NCBI GenBank assembly: GCA_032595675.1
Contig: JAVQMD010000001.1
Span: forward strand, 1,272,640 to 1,336,639
Direction: 5' to 3'
Source of the DNA: Candidatus Electrothrix rattekaaiensis
Lineage (GTDB): Bacteria; Desulfobacterota; Desulfobulbia; Desulfobulbales; Desulfobulbaceae
Length of the DNA: 64,000 nucleotides
Position numbers and translations under genes: made by a program. Below are positions 24,538 to 31,507 of the stretch, piece by piece (position 1 is the first letter of the stretch; the number at the start of each line of letters is the position of its first letter). Below the pieces are notes generated by a model. It was not told the origin of the DNA. It saw only the letters and a list, made by a program, of their open reading frames with translations, and did not search any database.

Positions 24538-24802
24538 AATCAATCCAGATGCATCACAATAAGAAGTTCGCTGAGTTAAAGCCGGCAAGCAAGACGCAGC
24601 ACTTTCTTATTCCATTAAACGTGTGAGATAATCGCACTGATAAGTATAAAACGGTTCTCATTCATGAATACCCTTTTATGCGATTTCAGTCAATCATATT
24701 ATCTTGTGCCAAAGTTAAATGTAACGCATTTATTTTATATGGTAAAATATTCAAGAGAAGCAATTCTTGCATTTTCGGCAAGCCTGTTGGCAGGAATCCT
24801 GA

Positions 24803-24831
24803 TTGAATGCATTAAGGTTCTGATACATTAT
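24803..24831 (+). promoter_or_regulatory. Candidate promoter for the crRNA-like RNA
   Basis: TTGAAT (24803-24808), a 17-bp spacer and CATTAT (24826-24831) give a plausible sigma-70 promoter. Transcription would begin near 24838, about 40 bases before the repeat, and end at the terminator at 24947-24972. Confidence 0.45.
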
Positions 24832-24877
24832 TTATAACTGACTGAATGGAGGTATTTTTAGTTAGCACAAGCAGCAA

Positions 24878-24910
24878 GTCGCCCCTTGTCAGAGGGGCGT
24901 GGATTGAAAC
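24878..24910 (+). CRISPR. Solitary type I-C CRISPR repeat
   Basis: A 33-base sequence begins GTCGCCCC, has an AGGGGCG-type inverted half and ends GTGGATTGAAAC, the standard 3' handle of type I-C repeats. There is no second intact repeat within the window, so this is not an ordinary array. It is in the same orientation as the cas genes and lies between cas3 and cas5c. Confidence 0.85.
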
Positions 24911-24946
24911 ACGATGGTTTATTTGTAGAAGTCAACTATAATTATC

Positions 24947-24972
24947 GCCCCCGGAAACGGGGGCATTTTTTT
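24947..24972 (+). terminator. Terminator of the crRNA-like RNA
   Basis: GCCCCCG, loop GAAA, CGGGGGC, then A and seven T form a textbook intrinsic terminator. It begins one base after the 35-base guide region. Confidence 0.92.
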
Positions 24973-25023
24973 GACAAGTCATCCAGGATATCCCTCCCTT
25001 TTGTCTGAAAATATTGACGAATT

Positions 25024-25055
25024 ATATTGAAATATTTTTCAATAGTTGTATCTAT
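25024..25055 (+). promoter_or_regulatory. cas5c-cas8c-cas7c promoter box
   Basis: A 32-bp segment (ATATTGAAATATTT...GTTGTATCTAT) is identical at 27 of 32 positions to the box upstream of cas3. It contains TTGAAA and TATCTA 16 bp apart and the inverted repeat ATTGAAA/TTTCAAT. It ends 158 bp before cas5c, implying a 5' leader of about 150 bases. The leader holds a small hairpin (GGGAG/CTCCC near 25131-25147) followed by a short T-rich stretch. Confidence 0.6.
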
Positions 25056-25213
25056 ATGAACAGCACATCTTTTCCTGTTGTTATCCAAAGCACACAAACT
25101 GACTTTTTATCTGGTCATTCAACGACAGGTAGGGAGGATCTCTCTCCCGTTTTATTCTTCAATACATCACATCATTGCGCATACTTTCTTTGCATCGGCT
25201 ATAAGGTGACAAT

Positions 25214-25924
25214 ATGAGAAACAGCATCAGTTTTCGACTTTGGGGACGTTACGCCCTGTTTACCGACCCGGTGACCAAGACCGGCGGCGAAAAATGTTCC
25301 TACCATGTGCCGACTTATGAGGCCATCAAGGGCGTTTTGAAGTCCATCTACTGGAAACCCACCATTATCTGGCATGTGGATAAAATCCGGGTGATGAAGC
25401 AGATAAAAACACAGACCAAGGGAACTAAACCGCTGGTTTGGGGCGGAGGAAATTCCCTGGCGATTTATACCTTTCTTCATGATGTGGAGTATCAGGTCAA
25501 GGCTCATTTTGAATGGAACGAACACCGCCCGGAACTTGCCAAAGACCGCGTTGACGGCAAGCATTACAGTATTGCTCAACGGATGCTGGAGAAAGGAGGA
25601 CGGCAAGATATCTTTCTTGGTGTTCGTGACTGCCAAGCCTATGTCGAGCCGTGCGAATTCAATAATCAAGAGGAGAAGGGTTTCTATGATGATGTCCCCG
25701 AACTCGCTTTCGGCATGATGTTCCACGGGTTTGATTATCCCGATGAAACAGGAACCGATGAACTGGGCAGTCGTTTCTGGCAACCAGTCATGCGCAAGGG
25801 CATCCTGGAGTTTCCCCGACCGGAAGGGTGTACGGTTCGGCGGTTTGTCCGCAAGATGGCTGCAAAGGAATTTGCCTTGGATGAAAATATGCGCCCGGTG
25901 GAACAAGAGGAGGCTGCGTTATGA
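25214..25924 (+). CDS. cas5c: Cas5c (Cas5d): repeat-processing endoribonuclease and Cascade subunit
   Basis: This is a 236-residue RAMP protein. In type I-C it replaces Cas6: it cuts the repeat and stays bound to the 5' handle of crRNA. Residues proposed as catalytic in characterised Cas5d, Tyr46, Lys116 and His117, are present at the same numbers (KSIYW, DGKHYSI). The start ATG follows AAGGTGA. The gene overlaps cas8c by 4 bp. It is the enzyme expected to mature the crRNA-like transcript encoded just upstream. Confidence 0.96.
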   Translation: MRNSISFRLWGRYALFTDPVTKTGGEKCSYHVPTYEAIKGVLKSIYWKPTIIWHVDKIRVMKQIKTQTKGTKPLVWGGGNSLAIYTFLHDVEYQVKAHFEWNEHRPELAKDRVDGKHYSIAQRMLEKGGRQDIFLGVRDCQAYVEPCEFNNQEEKGFYDDVPELAFGMMFHGFDYPDETGTDELGSRFWQPVMRKGILEFPRPEGCTVRRFVRKMAAKEFALDENMRPVEQEEAAL

Positions 25925-27939
25925 GTTGGCTGGCCCAATTACATAAGACCTATGAACAAGGATTGACGATTGACCAATCTGCTGCGCCGTTTGAAAAAAG
26001 GCTCATGCCCGTAAGCCATACTCTGCAAAATGCCCATATCAACATTGTGATAGATGAGCAGGGAAATTTTAAACGAGCTGCTGTCCTTGAAAAAACACAG
26101 ATTGTTCTGCCAGCAACAGAAAAGTCGGCAGGCAGAAGCAGCGGCGAAGCACCCCATCCGTTGGCTGATAAAATTCAATACGTTGCCAAGGATTATGCTG
26201 AATACGGAGGCAGGAAAAAACCGTATTTTGAAGGCTATGAAAAGCAGCTTGCCAACTGGTGCGATTCTCCTTGTTCGCATCCAAAGGCATGTGCTGTGCA
26301 TACCTATATTAAGAAAGGACAGGTTGTTGCAGATTTGATAGCGCATCATATTCTCCATGTTGATGAACAAGGCCAGCTCCTTGAAACATGGTCTGGTGAT
26401 GTCACCCCGGAAAATCCGGAACCGTTGATTTTTAAGGTTCTTCCTAAAACCAAAGGGGAAACTGAACAGGGGAATGCCTTGGTGTGCTGGTCCGTTGAAA
26501 AAGAAGGAGATGCCGACAGTAAGACCTGGACAGATCAAAGTTTGCATCAAAGCTGGGCTGATTTCGACGGAATGGCGGAAGGAGCCAAAGGACTGTGTTT
26601 TATTTTAGGTCAGGAAGAAAAATTGACAGCCAGCCATCCGGCAAAGTTGCGCCATACCGGTGACAAGGCAAAGCTTATTTCAGCCAATGACATGGCTGGC
26701 TTTACCTTTCGGGGACGGTTTACGGATACTAAAAAGAGTATTGAAGCCGGGGGAAGTCAGGCTGTCGGTATCAGTCTGGAGGTAACTCAGAAGGCACACA
26801 ATGCTCTGCGCTGGCTTATCTCGCGCCAAGGCTTTCGCAACGGAGATCAGGTTTATGTTTCCTGGGCAGTCTCCGGGAAAAAAATCCCTGAGCCTCTGGC
26901 GGATACTTGGTCTTTACTTGCCACCTCTGAAATTACCAAACAGCCGGAAGCAGAACAGGAAGAAGAGCATCAGGTTGATCATACGATAGATGCAGGAGAT
27001 AATTTCGCCCATAAACTTAGTAAATATATTGCCGGATACCGTCAGGAACTTGAGGTGAATGAACAGATCGTGGTCATGGGTTTGGATTCAGCCACTCCCG
27101 GACGCATGGGCATTATCTATTATCGGGAACTGCTTGCCAGCGAGTTTCTGGATCGTCTCCATGATTGGCATGATCAATTCGCGTGGCCCCAGCGTCATAC
27201 GCAGGAGCTTCCTGATCCTAATGGCAGAAAAAAGCCCGGCAGAAAAACAATCTGGCCGGTAAGCTGTCCGATCCCGAGAGTTATTGCTGAGGCTGCCTAC
27301 GGCGATATTCTCAAAAGTAATGATACGTTAAAAAAGAGTCTGCTGGAGCGAATACTGCCCTGCATTGTTGATGGTCGCTCTTTTCCGAAAGATATTATGC
27401 TGTCGGCAGTGCGCCGAGCCAGTAATCGTAATAACTGTGACCATTGGGAATGGGAAAGAAACCTTGGGGTGGCCTGCGCTCTGTTCAAGGGCTATTACGA
27501 GCGTCATACAAAGACGAATAAAAGGAGAAGATACAACATGGCATTGGAAAAAGACAGGACAGCAAGAGATTATCTGTACGGCAGACTGCTGGCCGTTGCC
27601 GAAAAAATTGAGGAGGTTGCCCTAAATGTCGGTGGAGAAAAAAGACCGACTAATGCAGCCAGACTGATGCAGCGTTTTTCAGACCGCCCATTTTCCACAT
27701 GGTTGACGATTGAAAAAAATTTACAGCCATATATGCAGCGATTACAGGGAAGCAGAGCAGGCTTTTTGACTAACCGCAAAAAAGAGCTGGATGAAATTCA
27801 TGCTGCCTTTGTTGCCGATGATTTTACCAGTGATAAGTCGCTGACCGGTGAATTCCTCTTGGGCTACCATTGCCAACGGATGGATCTCCGCAAGAAGAGT
27901 GAAAGTGAACCAAGTGAGAAAGATAAAAAGAATGATTGA
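25921..27939 (+). CDS. cas8c: Cas8c (Csd1): large Cascade subunit, type I-C
   Basis: This is a 672-residue protein starting at the ATG overlapping the cas5c stop. It has the Csd1 outline: MSWLAQLHKTYEQ, AQYVAKDYAEYGGRKKPYFEGY-like segment, an ADLIAHHILHV stretch, GLDSATPGRMGIIYYREL in the middle and the C-terminal GEFLLGYHCQR. Type I-C Cas8c recognises the PAM and, through an internal start, also yields the small Cas11c subunit. A candidate internal start is the ATG at 27538-27540 (MALEKDRTARDYLYGRLLAV), preceded by AAAGGAGAAG; this would give a protein of about 133 residues, the right size for Cas11c. Confidence 0.95.
   Translation: MSWLAQLHKTYEQGLTIDQSAAPFEKRLMPVSHTLQNAHINIVIDEQGNFKRAAVLEKTQIVLPATEKSAGRSSGEAPHPLADKIQYVAKDYAEYGGRKKPYFEGYEKQLANWCDSPCSHPKACAVHTYIKKGQVVADLIAHHILHVDEQGQLLETWSGDVTPENPEPLIFKVLPKTKGETEQGNALVCWSVEKEGDADSKTWTDQSLHQSWADFDGMAEGAKGLCFILGQEEKLTASHPAKLRHTGDKAKLISANDMAGFTFRGRFTDTKKSIEAGGSQAVGISLEVTQKAHNALRWLISRQGFRNGDQVYVSWAVSGKKIPEPLADTWSLLATSEITKQPEAEQEEEHQVDHTIDAGDNFAHKLSKYIAGYRQELEVNEQIVVMGLDSATPGRMGIIYYRELLASEFLDRLHDWHDQFAWPQRHTQELPDPNGRKKPGRKTIWPVSCPIPRVIAEAAYGDILKSNDTLKKSLLERILPCIVDGRSFPKDIMLSAVRRASNRNNCDHWEWERNLGVACALFKGYYERHTKTNKRRRYNMALEKDRTARDYLYGRLLAVAEKIEEVALNVGGEKRPTNAARLMQRFSDRPFSTWLTIEKNLQPYMQRLQGSRAGFLTNRKKELDEIHAAFVADDFTSDKSLTGEFLLGYHCQRMDLRKKSESEPSEKDKKND
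27538..27939 (+). CDS. cas11c: Probable Cas11c from an internal start in cas8c
   Basis: Inside cas8c an ATG at 27538 is preceded by AAAAGGAGAAG at good spacing and opens the last 133 codons in the same frame. Type I-C systems are known to make the small subunit Cas11c from such an internal translation start. The sequence (MALEKDRTARDYLYGRLL) is helical throughout, as expected. The ribosome site is much better than chance and the size is right, but the product is inferred. Confidence 0.7.
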   Translation: MALEKDRTARDYLYGRLLAVAEKIEEVALNVGGEKRPTNAARLMQRFSDRPFSTWLTIEKNLQPYMQRLQGSRAGFLTNRKKELDEIHAAFVADDFTSDKSLTGEFLLGYHCQRMDLRKKSESEPSEKDKKND

Positions 27940-27951
27940 TTGGAGAATACT

Positions 27952-28791
27952 ATGAGCTTGGAAAATAAAATTGATTTTGCCGTGATTTTAAGTGTAAAAC
28001 ATGCCAATCCCAACGGAGATCCGCTGAACGGCAACCGCCCCAGAGTGGACTATGAAGGCTACGGAGAGATCAGTGATGTCTGCCTGAAACGAAAAATTCG
28101 GGACCGTTTACAGGATAATCAACAGCCGATTTTTGTGCAGTCGGATGAAAAGAAAATCGACGGTATGCCCAGCCTCAAGGCCAGAGCCGAGTCCGAGGAG
28201 TTCGGCTTGGGTAAGGATGCCTTTAACAGCAAGAAGACCGCTCTTGGTCAGGCGGCAAAGCTTGCCTGTGCAAAATGGCTGGATGTTCGCACTTTTGGCC
28301 AGCTTTTCGCCTTTAAAGGCAGCGGAAAAGACGGGGTGTCTATTCCCATTCGCGGGCCAGTGTCCATTCAATCAGCCTTCAGCGTTGAGCCGGTCAGTGT
28401 AACCAGTACCCAGATCACCAAGAGCGTCAGCGGCGAGGGAGACGGCACTAAGAAAGGTTCAGACACTATGGGCATGAAGCACAGAGTCGATAAAGCAGTC
28501 TATGTCACCTACGGCAGTATGAATCCTCAGCTCTCGGAACGCACCGGTTTTAACAACGATGACGCGGAAACCATTAAGTCAGTCCTGCCAAAACTCTTTG
28601 AAGGCGATGCCTCTTCTGCTCGACCGGAGGGAAGTATGGCTATTGAAAAGGTGATTTGGTGGCAGCATAACTGTAAATCAGGGCAATATTCATCGGCCAA
28701 GGTGCATCGTACCTTGACGGTACATCCCGACGGTAGTTTTGATCTTGAGAATCTAAAAGGTTTAGAGCCGCAAATTATTGAGGGGTTTTAA
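27952..28791 (+). CDS. cas7c: Cas7c (Csd2): Cascade backbone subunit, type I-C
   Basis: This is a 279-residue RAMP protein that polymerises along the crRNA guide. The ATG at 27952 follows TTGGAG; an upstream in-frame TTG is not needed. Family pattern: NKIDFAVILSVKHANPNGDPLNGNRPR at the start, CLKRKIRDRLQD, the SIRGPVSIQSAFSVEPV-like middle, TMGMKHRVDKAVYVTYGSMNP and WWQHNCKSGQYSS near the end. It lies 12 bp after cas8c. Normally cas4, cas1 and cas2 would follow; here a Fic gene begins 8 bp downstream. Confidence 0.95.
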   Translation: MSLENKIDFAVILSVKHANPNGDPLNGNRPRVDYEGYGEISDVCLKRKIRDRLQDNQQPIFVQSDEKKIDGMPSLKARAESEEFGLGKDAFNSKKTALGQAAKLACAKWLDVRTFGQLFAFKGSGKDGVSIPIRGPVSIQSAFSVEPVSVTSTQITKSVSGEGDGTKKGSDTMGMKHRVDKAVYVTYGSMNPQLSERTGFNNDDAETIKSVLPKLFEGDASSARPEGSMAIEKVIWWQHNCKSGQYSSAKVHRTLTVHPDGSFDLENLKGLEPQIIEGF

Positions 28792-28799
28792 GCTCTACC

Positions 28800-29633
28800 A
28801 TGCCCCACTACCTCCAAACCCTCGATCCCGACCTCCGCGCAGCCCTCCACACCCAGCTGCGAGACCTCTGGACCCACACCTCCACGGCCCTGGAGGGCAA
28901 CACCCTTACCCTGGGTGATACCGCCTTTGTCCTGCGGGAAGGGCTGACCGTTGCTGGCAAACCGCTCAAGGACCATCAAGAGGTGGTGGGGCATGCACGG
29001 GCAATTGATCTGTTGTACGAGTATCTTGCACCGGACCGCATCTTTGGGCAGGAGGATCTGTTCACCCTGCACAAGGCGGTACAGACCGAGGCGGTGTTTG
29101 ATTATTATAAACCCGTGGGTTCCTGGAAAAACGAACCCAACTCCACCGCCGGGACAGTGGATGGCAAGCAGGTGATTTTTGAATACGCATCCCCTGCCCA
29201 CATCCCGGTTCTGATGGAAAGCTGGTTTGTTTTGTATCGGGATTGGATAGAGAAAATAGAGGCTGAGCCGGATACCACATACATTGCGGACATTGCCCTG
29301 ACCGCCTATGTCCAGCTCCACTCGTCCTTTGTCCGTATCCATCCTTTTGCAGACGGTAACGGTCGCTTGGCCCGATTGGTCGCTAACCTGCCCGTGCTTG
29401 GGGCTGGGCTGCCGCCGATCATCATTCCAAGGGAACAGCGTAAAGAATATATCGACGCCCTGTCAGTATGGCATTTTGCTGCCGGGCAGATCAAAGCTGG
29501 TGAGAAATTGCTGCCGGAGCCGGATAACCTGGAACCGTTTACAGAGCTGTGCAGACAGGCGTGGCAGGCCACGATAGAATTGGTTGAGGAAGTGCGGAAG
29601 AGGCAGGAGGAACGATTAACAAGCAGAAACTAA
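28800..29633 (+). CDS. Fic-domain protein (AMPylator-type) directly after cas7c
   Basis: This is a 277-residue protein with the canonical Fic active site HPFADGNGRLAR (about residues 180-191). Near the N-terminus STALEGN (S28...E32-G33) matches the (S/T)xxxE(G/N) inhibitory helix, placing it in the self-inhibited class with an N-terminal helix. Fic enzymes transfer AMP or other nucleotides to hydroxyl groups of target proteins. The start is 8 bp after the cas7c stop and it appears to be in the cas operon. Base use is more GC-rich at its start than in the cas genes, suggesting a separate origin. Whether it works with the CRISPR effector or is a passenger is unknown. Confidence 0.92.
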   Translation: MPHYLQTLDPDLRAALHTQLRDLWTHTSTALEGNTLTLGDTAFVLREGLTVAGKPLKDHQEVVGHARAIDLLYEYLAPDRIFGQEDLFTLHKAVQTEAVFDYYKPVGSWKNEPNSTAGTVDGKQVIFEYASPAHIPVLMESWFVLYRDWIEKIEAEPDTTYIADIALTAYVQLHSSFVRIHPFADGNGRLARLVANLPVLGAGLPPIIIPREQRKEYIDALSVWHFAAGQIKAGEKLLPEPDNLEPFTELCRQAWQATIELVEEVRKRQEERLTSRN

Positions 29634-29643
29634 GCCGGGTGCC

Positions 29644-29704
29644 GTAGGGGCGAACCTGTGTGTTCGCCCTGTTATTCCGGGCAGACACGCAGGTCTGCCC
29701 CTAC
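29644..29704. repeat. Composite GTAGGGGC...GCCCCTAC palindrome
   Basis: Two hairpin units lie in tandem: GTAGGGGCGAAC..GTTCGCCC, then GGGCAGACACGCAGGTCTGCCCCTAC. The end overlaps the stop codon (TAG on the minus strand) of the antitoxin remnant. The second half repeats the unit at 19400-19429. Confidence 0.87.
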
Positions 29705-29840
29705 AGTTCCTCATCCCGTTCACCTGTAAAGTAGGCCAGAATATCATCCGGTAACGGATCTAAAAAGTCATCCCCGAGCTTCCAGTCAGGGTACTTTTTC
29801 GCAGCCAACCCGACCGGTCGCTTTTCAAACGTCTCCTGTT
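29701..29840 (-). pseudogene. C-terminal remnant of an antitoxin-like gene
   Basis: The last 45 or so codons read FEKRPVGLAAKKYPDW followed by DDFLDPLPDDILAYFTGE, the usual C-terminus of small antitoxins with the pattern RPxGLAKG..VPDDFDAPLPDDIL. The preceding residues of the open frame come from the IS1634-type element, so the 5' part has been lost. No toxin gene follows. Its stop codon is supplied by the adjoining palindrome. Confidence 0.6.
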
Positions 29841-29866
29841 GAATCTCACATTGAGCGGGTGCAGTT

Positions 29867-31486
29867 TTATGAAATTTGATATATATTAGCCACACCATCA
29901 CCAAAGAGTAACAGTATTCGTTGTTTCAGCTTGGTAATACCGTCAAAAACATATTTAACCCGGTTTCCAACAGTGATTTTGATACGACTGATTCCGCCCA
30001 TTAACTGAAAAATCCAGCGCAAAGTAGGTGTCTGAGTAGGCTGGTTAATTTGATTAGGAACGGTTTCCTGCTGTTCAGCTAACCGATTACGCATTCGTCT
30101 TTCTGCTATCCCGTAAACTAACAGTGAAAGCACCATGACCATAAGTAATGCAGAAATTCGAGACGGTTTTTTTAAAAATAAGGAGGAAGCAAAAAATAAA
30201 GGATCCTTCAGAAAACGGAACCCTTGTTCCGCATGGTTTTGTTCCTTATAGGCATAGAGAACTTCCTGTACAGACAGATGTTCTTCATGGATATTAGTGC
30301 CTATGATATAACATGCAGCTACTTTTTGCAGTCGATCCACTTTGTCGCTGTCAAGCTGTGCTGCTAAAACTATCTGATAATCAATTGCGACAGGTTGTTC
30401 ACCTTTTTTCGGACGTCCTTTCCCTTTGTACTGTTTATGTTCTATGATTTCATACGATGATAGGCTGTGGGTCTTCCATCTGCCGGCTAATTTCTCGCCC
30501 GCTTTGATTGCATCTTCTACGCAGTGAAAGCGATCCGCTTGCAGGTGAAAAATTGCTTTCTGGATCTTAACTCTTTCTTTTTTTGCCTTTTTTTCGATTT
30601 TTTTGACGGATTTTTGACGAGAAGCTTCAGAAGAAACAACATGCCACCTCTGCCTGATTCCATAATGTTCCACATTGAACATCTTGACGTTAGGTCCGCC
30701 ATCGAATTCCAGCCAGTCATCTGTGTTGTCCAAGGCCTGAGTGATAACTTCTTCAACTTCTTTTATATTTTGAGGAATACGGGTGACAAAAAGCAGTTTA
30801 CTTAAATTTGGGGCATTCTTCCGAGTATACATCTTGCAGTCGGCTACAATATACCGAGGGGTTTCAGACTGTTCAAACTCTTTGATCAGAGCTGCCGCAC
30901 GATCCTTAAAGACAGTGTTGTCTGAACTGTTACCGTCTAAGCTTTTAAATAAAATTGGAATTCCGCCATCCTGAGTAACCATCATTTCAAGCATGACCTG
31001 TTTTAAATCAGGGCGATGGTCTTTAGAATGTCCGTGGGTGATAGAAATCGCCTGCTCATCAACATCTGGAAGATATTCACCCGTCAGACTGAAAGCACTT
31101 GTATCCAAATGATTGAAACGAAAGTCAATGTTTTCTTTTTCACAGACATCGACAGCTATGTGACTGAAAAGTGCTTCGGTTCCAAAATTGTGCAGACGGT
31201 CGAGGACGCGCCCGAGTTTGAAACGATTAAAATCATCGGCATTCACTCCGTCCCTAAACAGCAAAGAAAGAGGACAGTTTTGAAAAAATAAAGGGGTCAA
31301 TGACAGGGGCTTATTGGAAAAACCTAATCCGTTCAATATCATTCCAGCTACGGTTTCCCCAGCGGACAAAGTTTCATTTTCATAATGGCCCAAGTGGGAG
31401 TCAATAAATTCTACCAGCCCGAGATCTTTAATTGTTCCGGCTACTATGCCTAAATGATCAAGTCGTTCAATCGAGTATTTTTCCAT
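29867..31486 (-). CDS. IS1634-family transposase
   Basis: This is a 539-residue DDE transposase of the IS1634 type, with the N-terminal DUF4277-like region (LDHLGIVAGTIKDLGLVEFID) and the DDE core (HLDTSAFSLTGEY, THGHSKDHRPDLKQV, YIVADCKMYT, and NHAEQGFRFLKDPLF containing the catalytic Glu). It is full-length and uninterrupted, so probably recent and possibly active. I could not define the terminal inverted repeats with confidence. It truncates an antitoxin gene on its left, and an ISKra4 element abuts it on the right, only 21 bp from its start codon, so the second element may have inserted into its end. Confidence 0.93.
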   Translation of the reverse strand: MEKYSIERLDHLGIVAGTIKDLGLVEFIDSHLGHYENETLSAGETVAGMILNGLGFSNKPLSLTPLFFQNCPLSLLFRDGVNADDFNRFKLGRVLDRLHNFGTEALFSHIAVDVCEKENIDFRFNHLDTSAFSLTGEYLPDVDEQAISITHGHSKDHRPDLKQVMLEMMVTQDGGIPILFKSLDGNSSDNTVFKDRAAALIKEFEQSETPRYIVADCKMYTRKNAPNLSKLLFVTRIPQNIKEVEEVITQALDNTDDWLEFDGGPNVKMFNVEHYGIRQRWHVVSSEASRQKSVKKIEKKAKKERVKIQKAIFHLQADRFHCVEDAIKAGEKLAGRWKTHSLSSYEIIEHKQYKGKGRPKKGEQPVAIDYQIVLAAQLDSDKVDRLQKVAACYIIGTNIHEEHLSVQEVLYAYKEQNHAEQGFRFLKDPLFFASSLFLKKPSRISALLMVMVLSLLVYGIAERRMRNRLAEQQETVPNQINQPTQTPTLRWIFQLMGGISRIKITVGNRVKYVFDGITKLKQRILLLFGDGVANIYQIS

Positions 31487-31507
31487 TATTACAGTATTGT
31501 AAGATGT

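Larger units (their letters stand above)
24878..24973 (+). ncRNA. CreA-like crRNA: one repeat, spacer-like guide and terminator
   Basis: The solitary repeat is followed by a 35-base guide (24911-24945, beginning ACGATGGTTTATTTGT) and directly by a strong terminator. Cas5c can process the repeat at its 3' handle, giving a single crRNA whose 3' end is set by the terminator. The guide's first 16 positions pair with the TTC-flanked site at 24333-24348 except at positions 6 and 12. This arrangement is that of CreA, the antitoxin guide of CreTA modules, or of a crRNA-like autorepressor of cas genes. Expression is not shown by sequence alone. Confidence 0.65.

Noticed and set aside
24505-24545. Possible second degenerate CRISPR repeat (CGCCCCGTCC...GGGGAATCAATCC)
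   Set aside because: The hairpin arms differ from the repeat, the handle GGATTGAAAC is not conserved, and a similar hairpin occurs at 54617 outside any CRISPR context.
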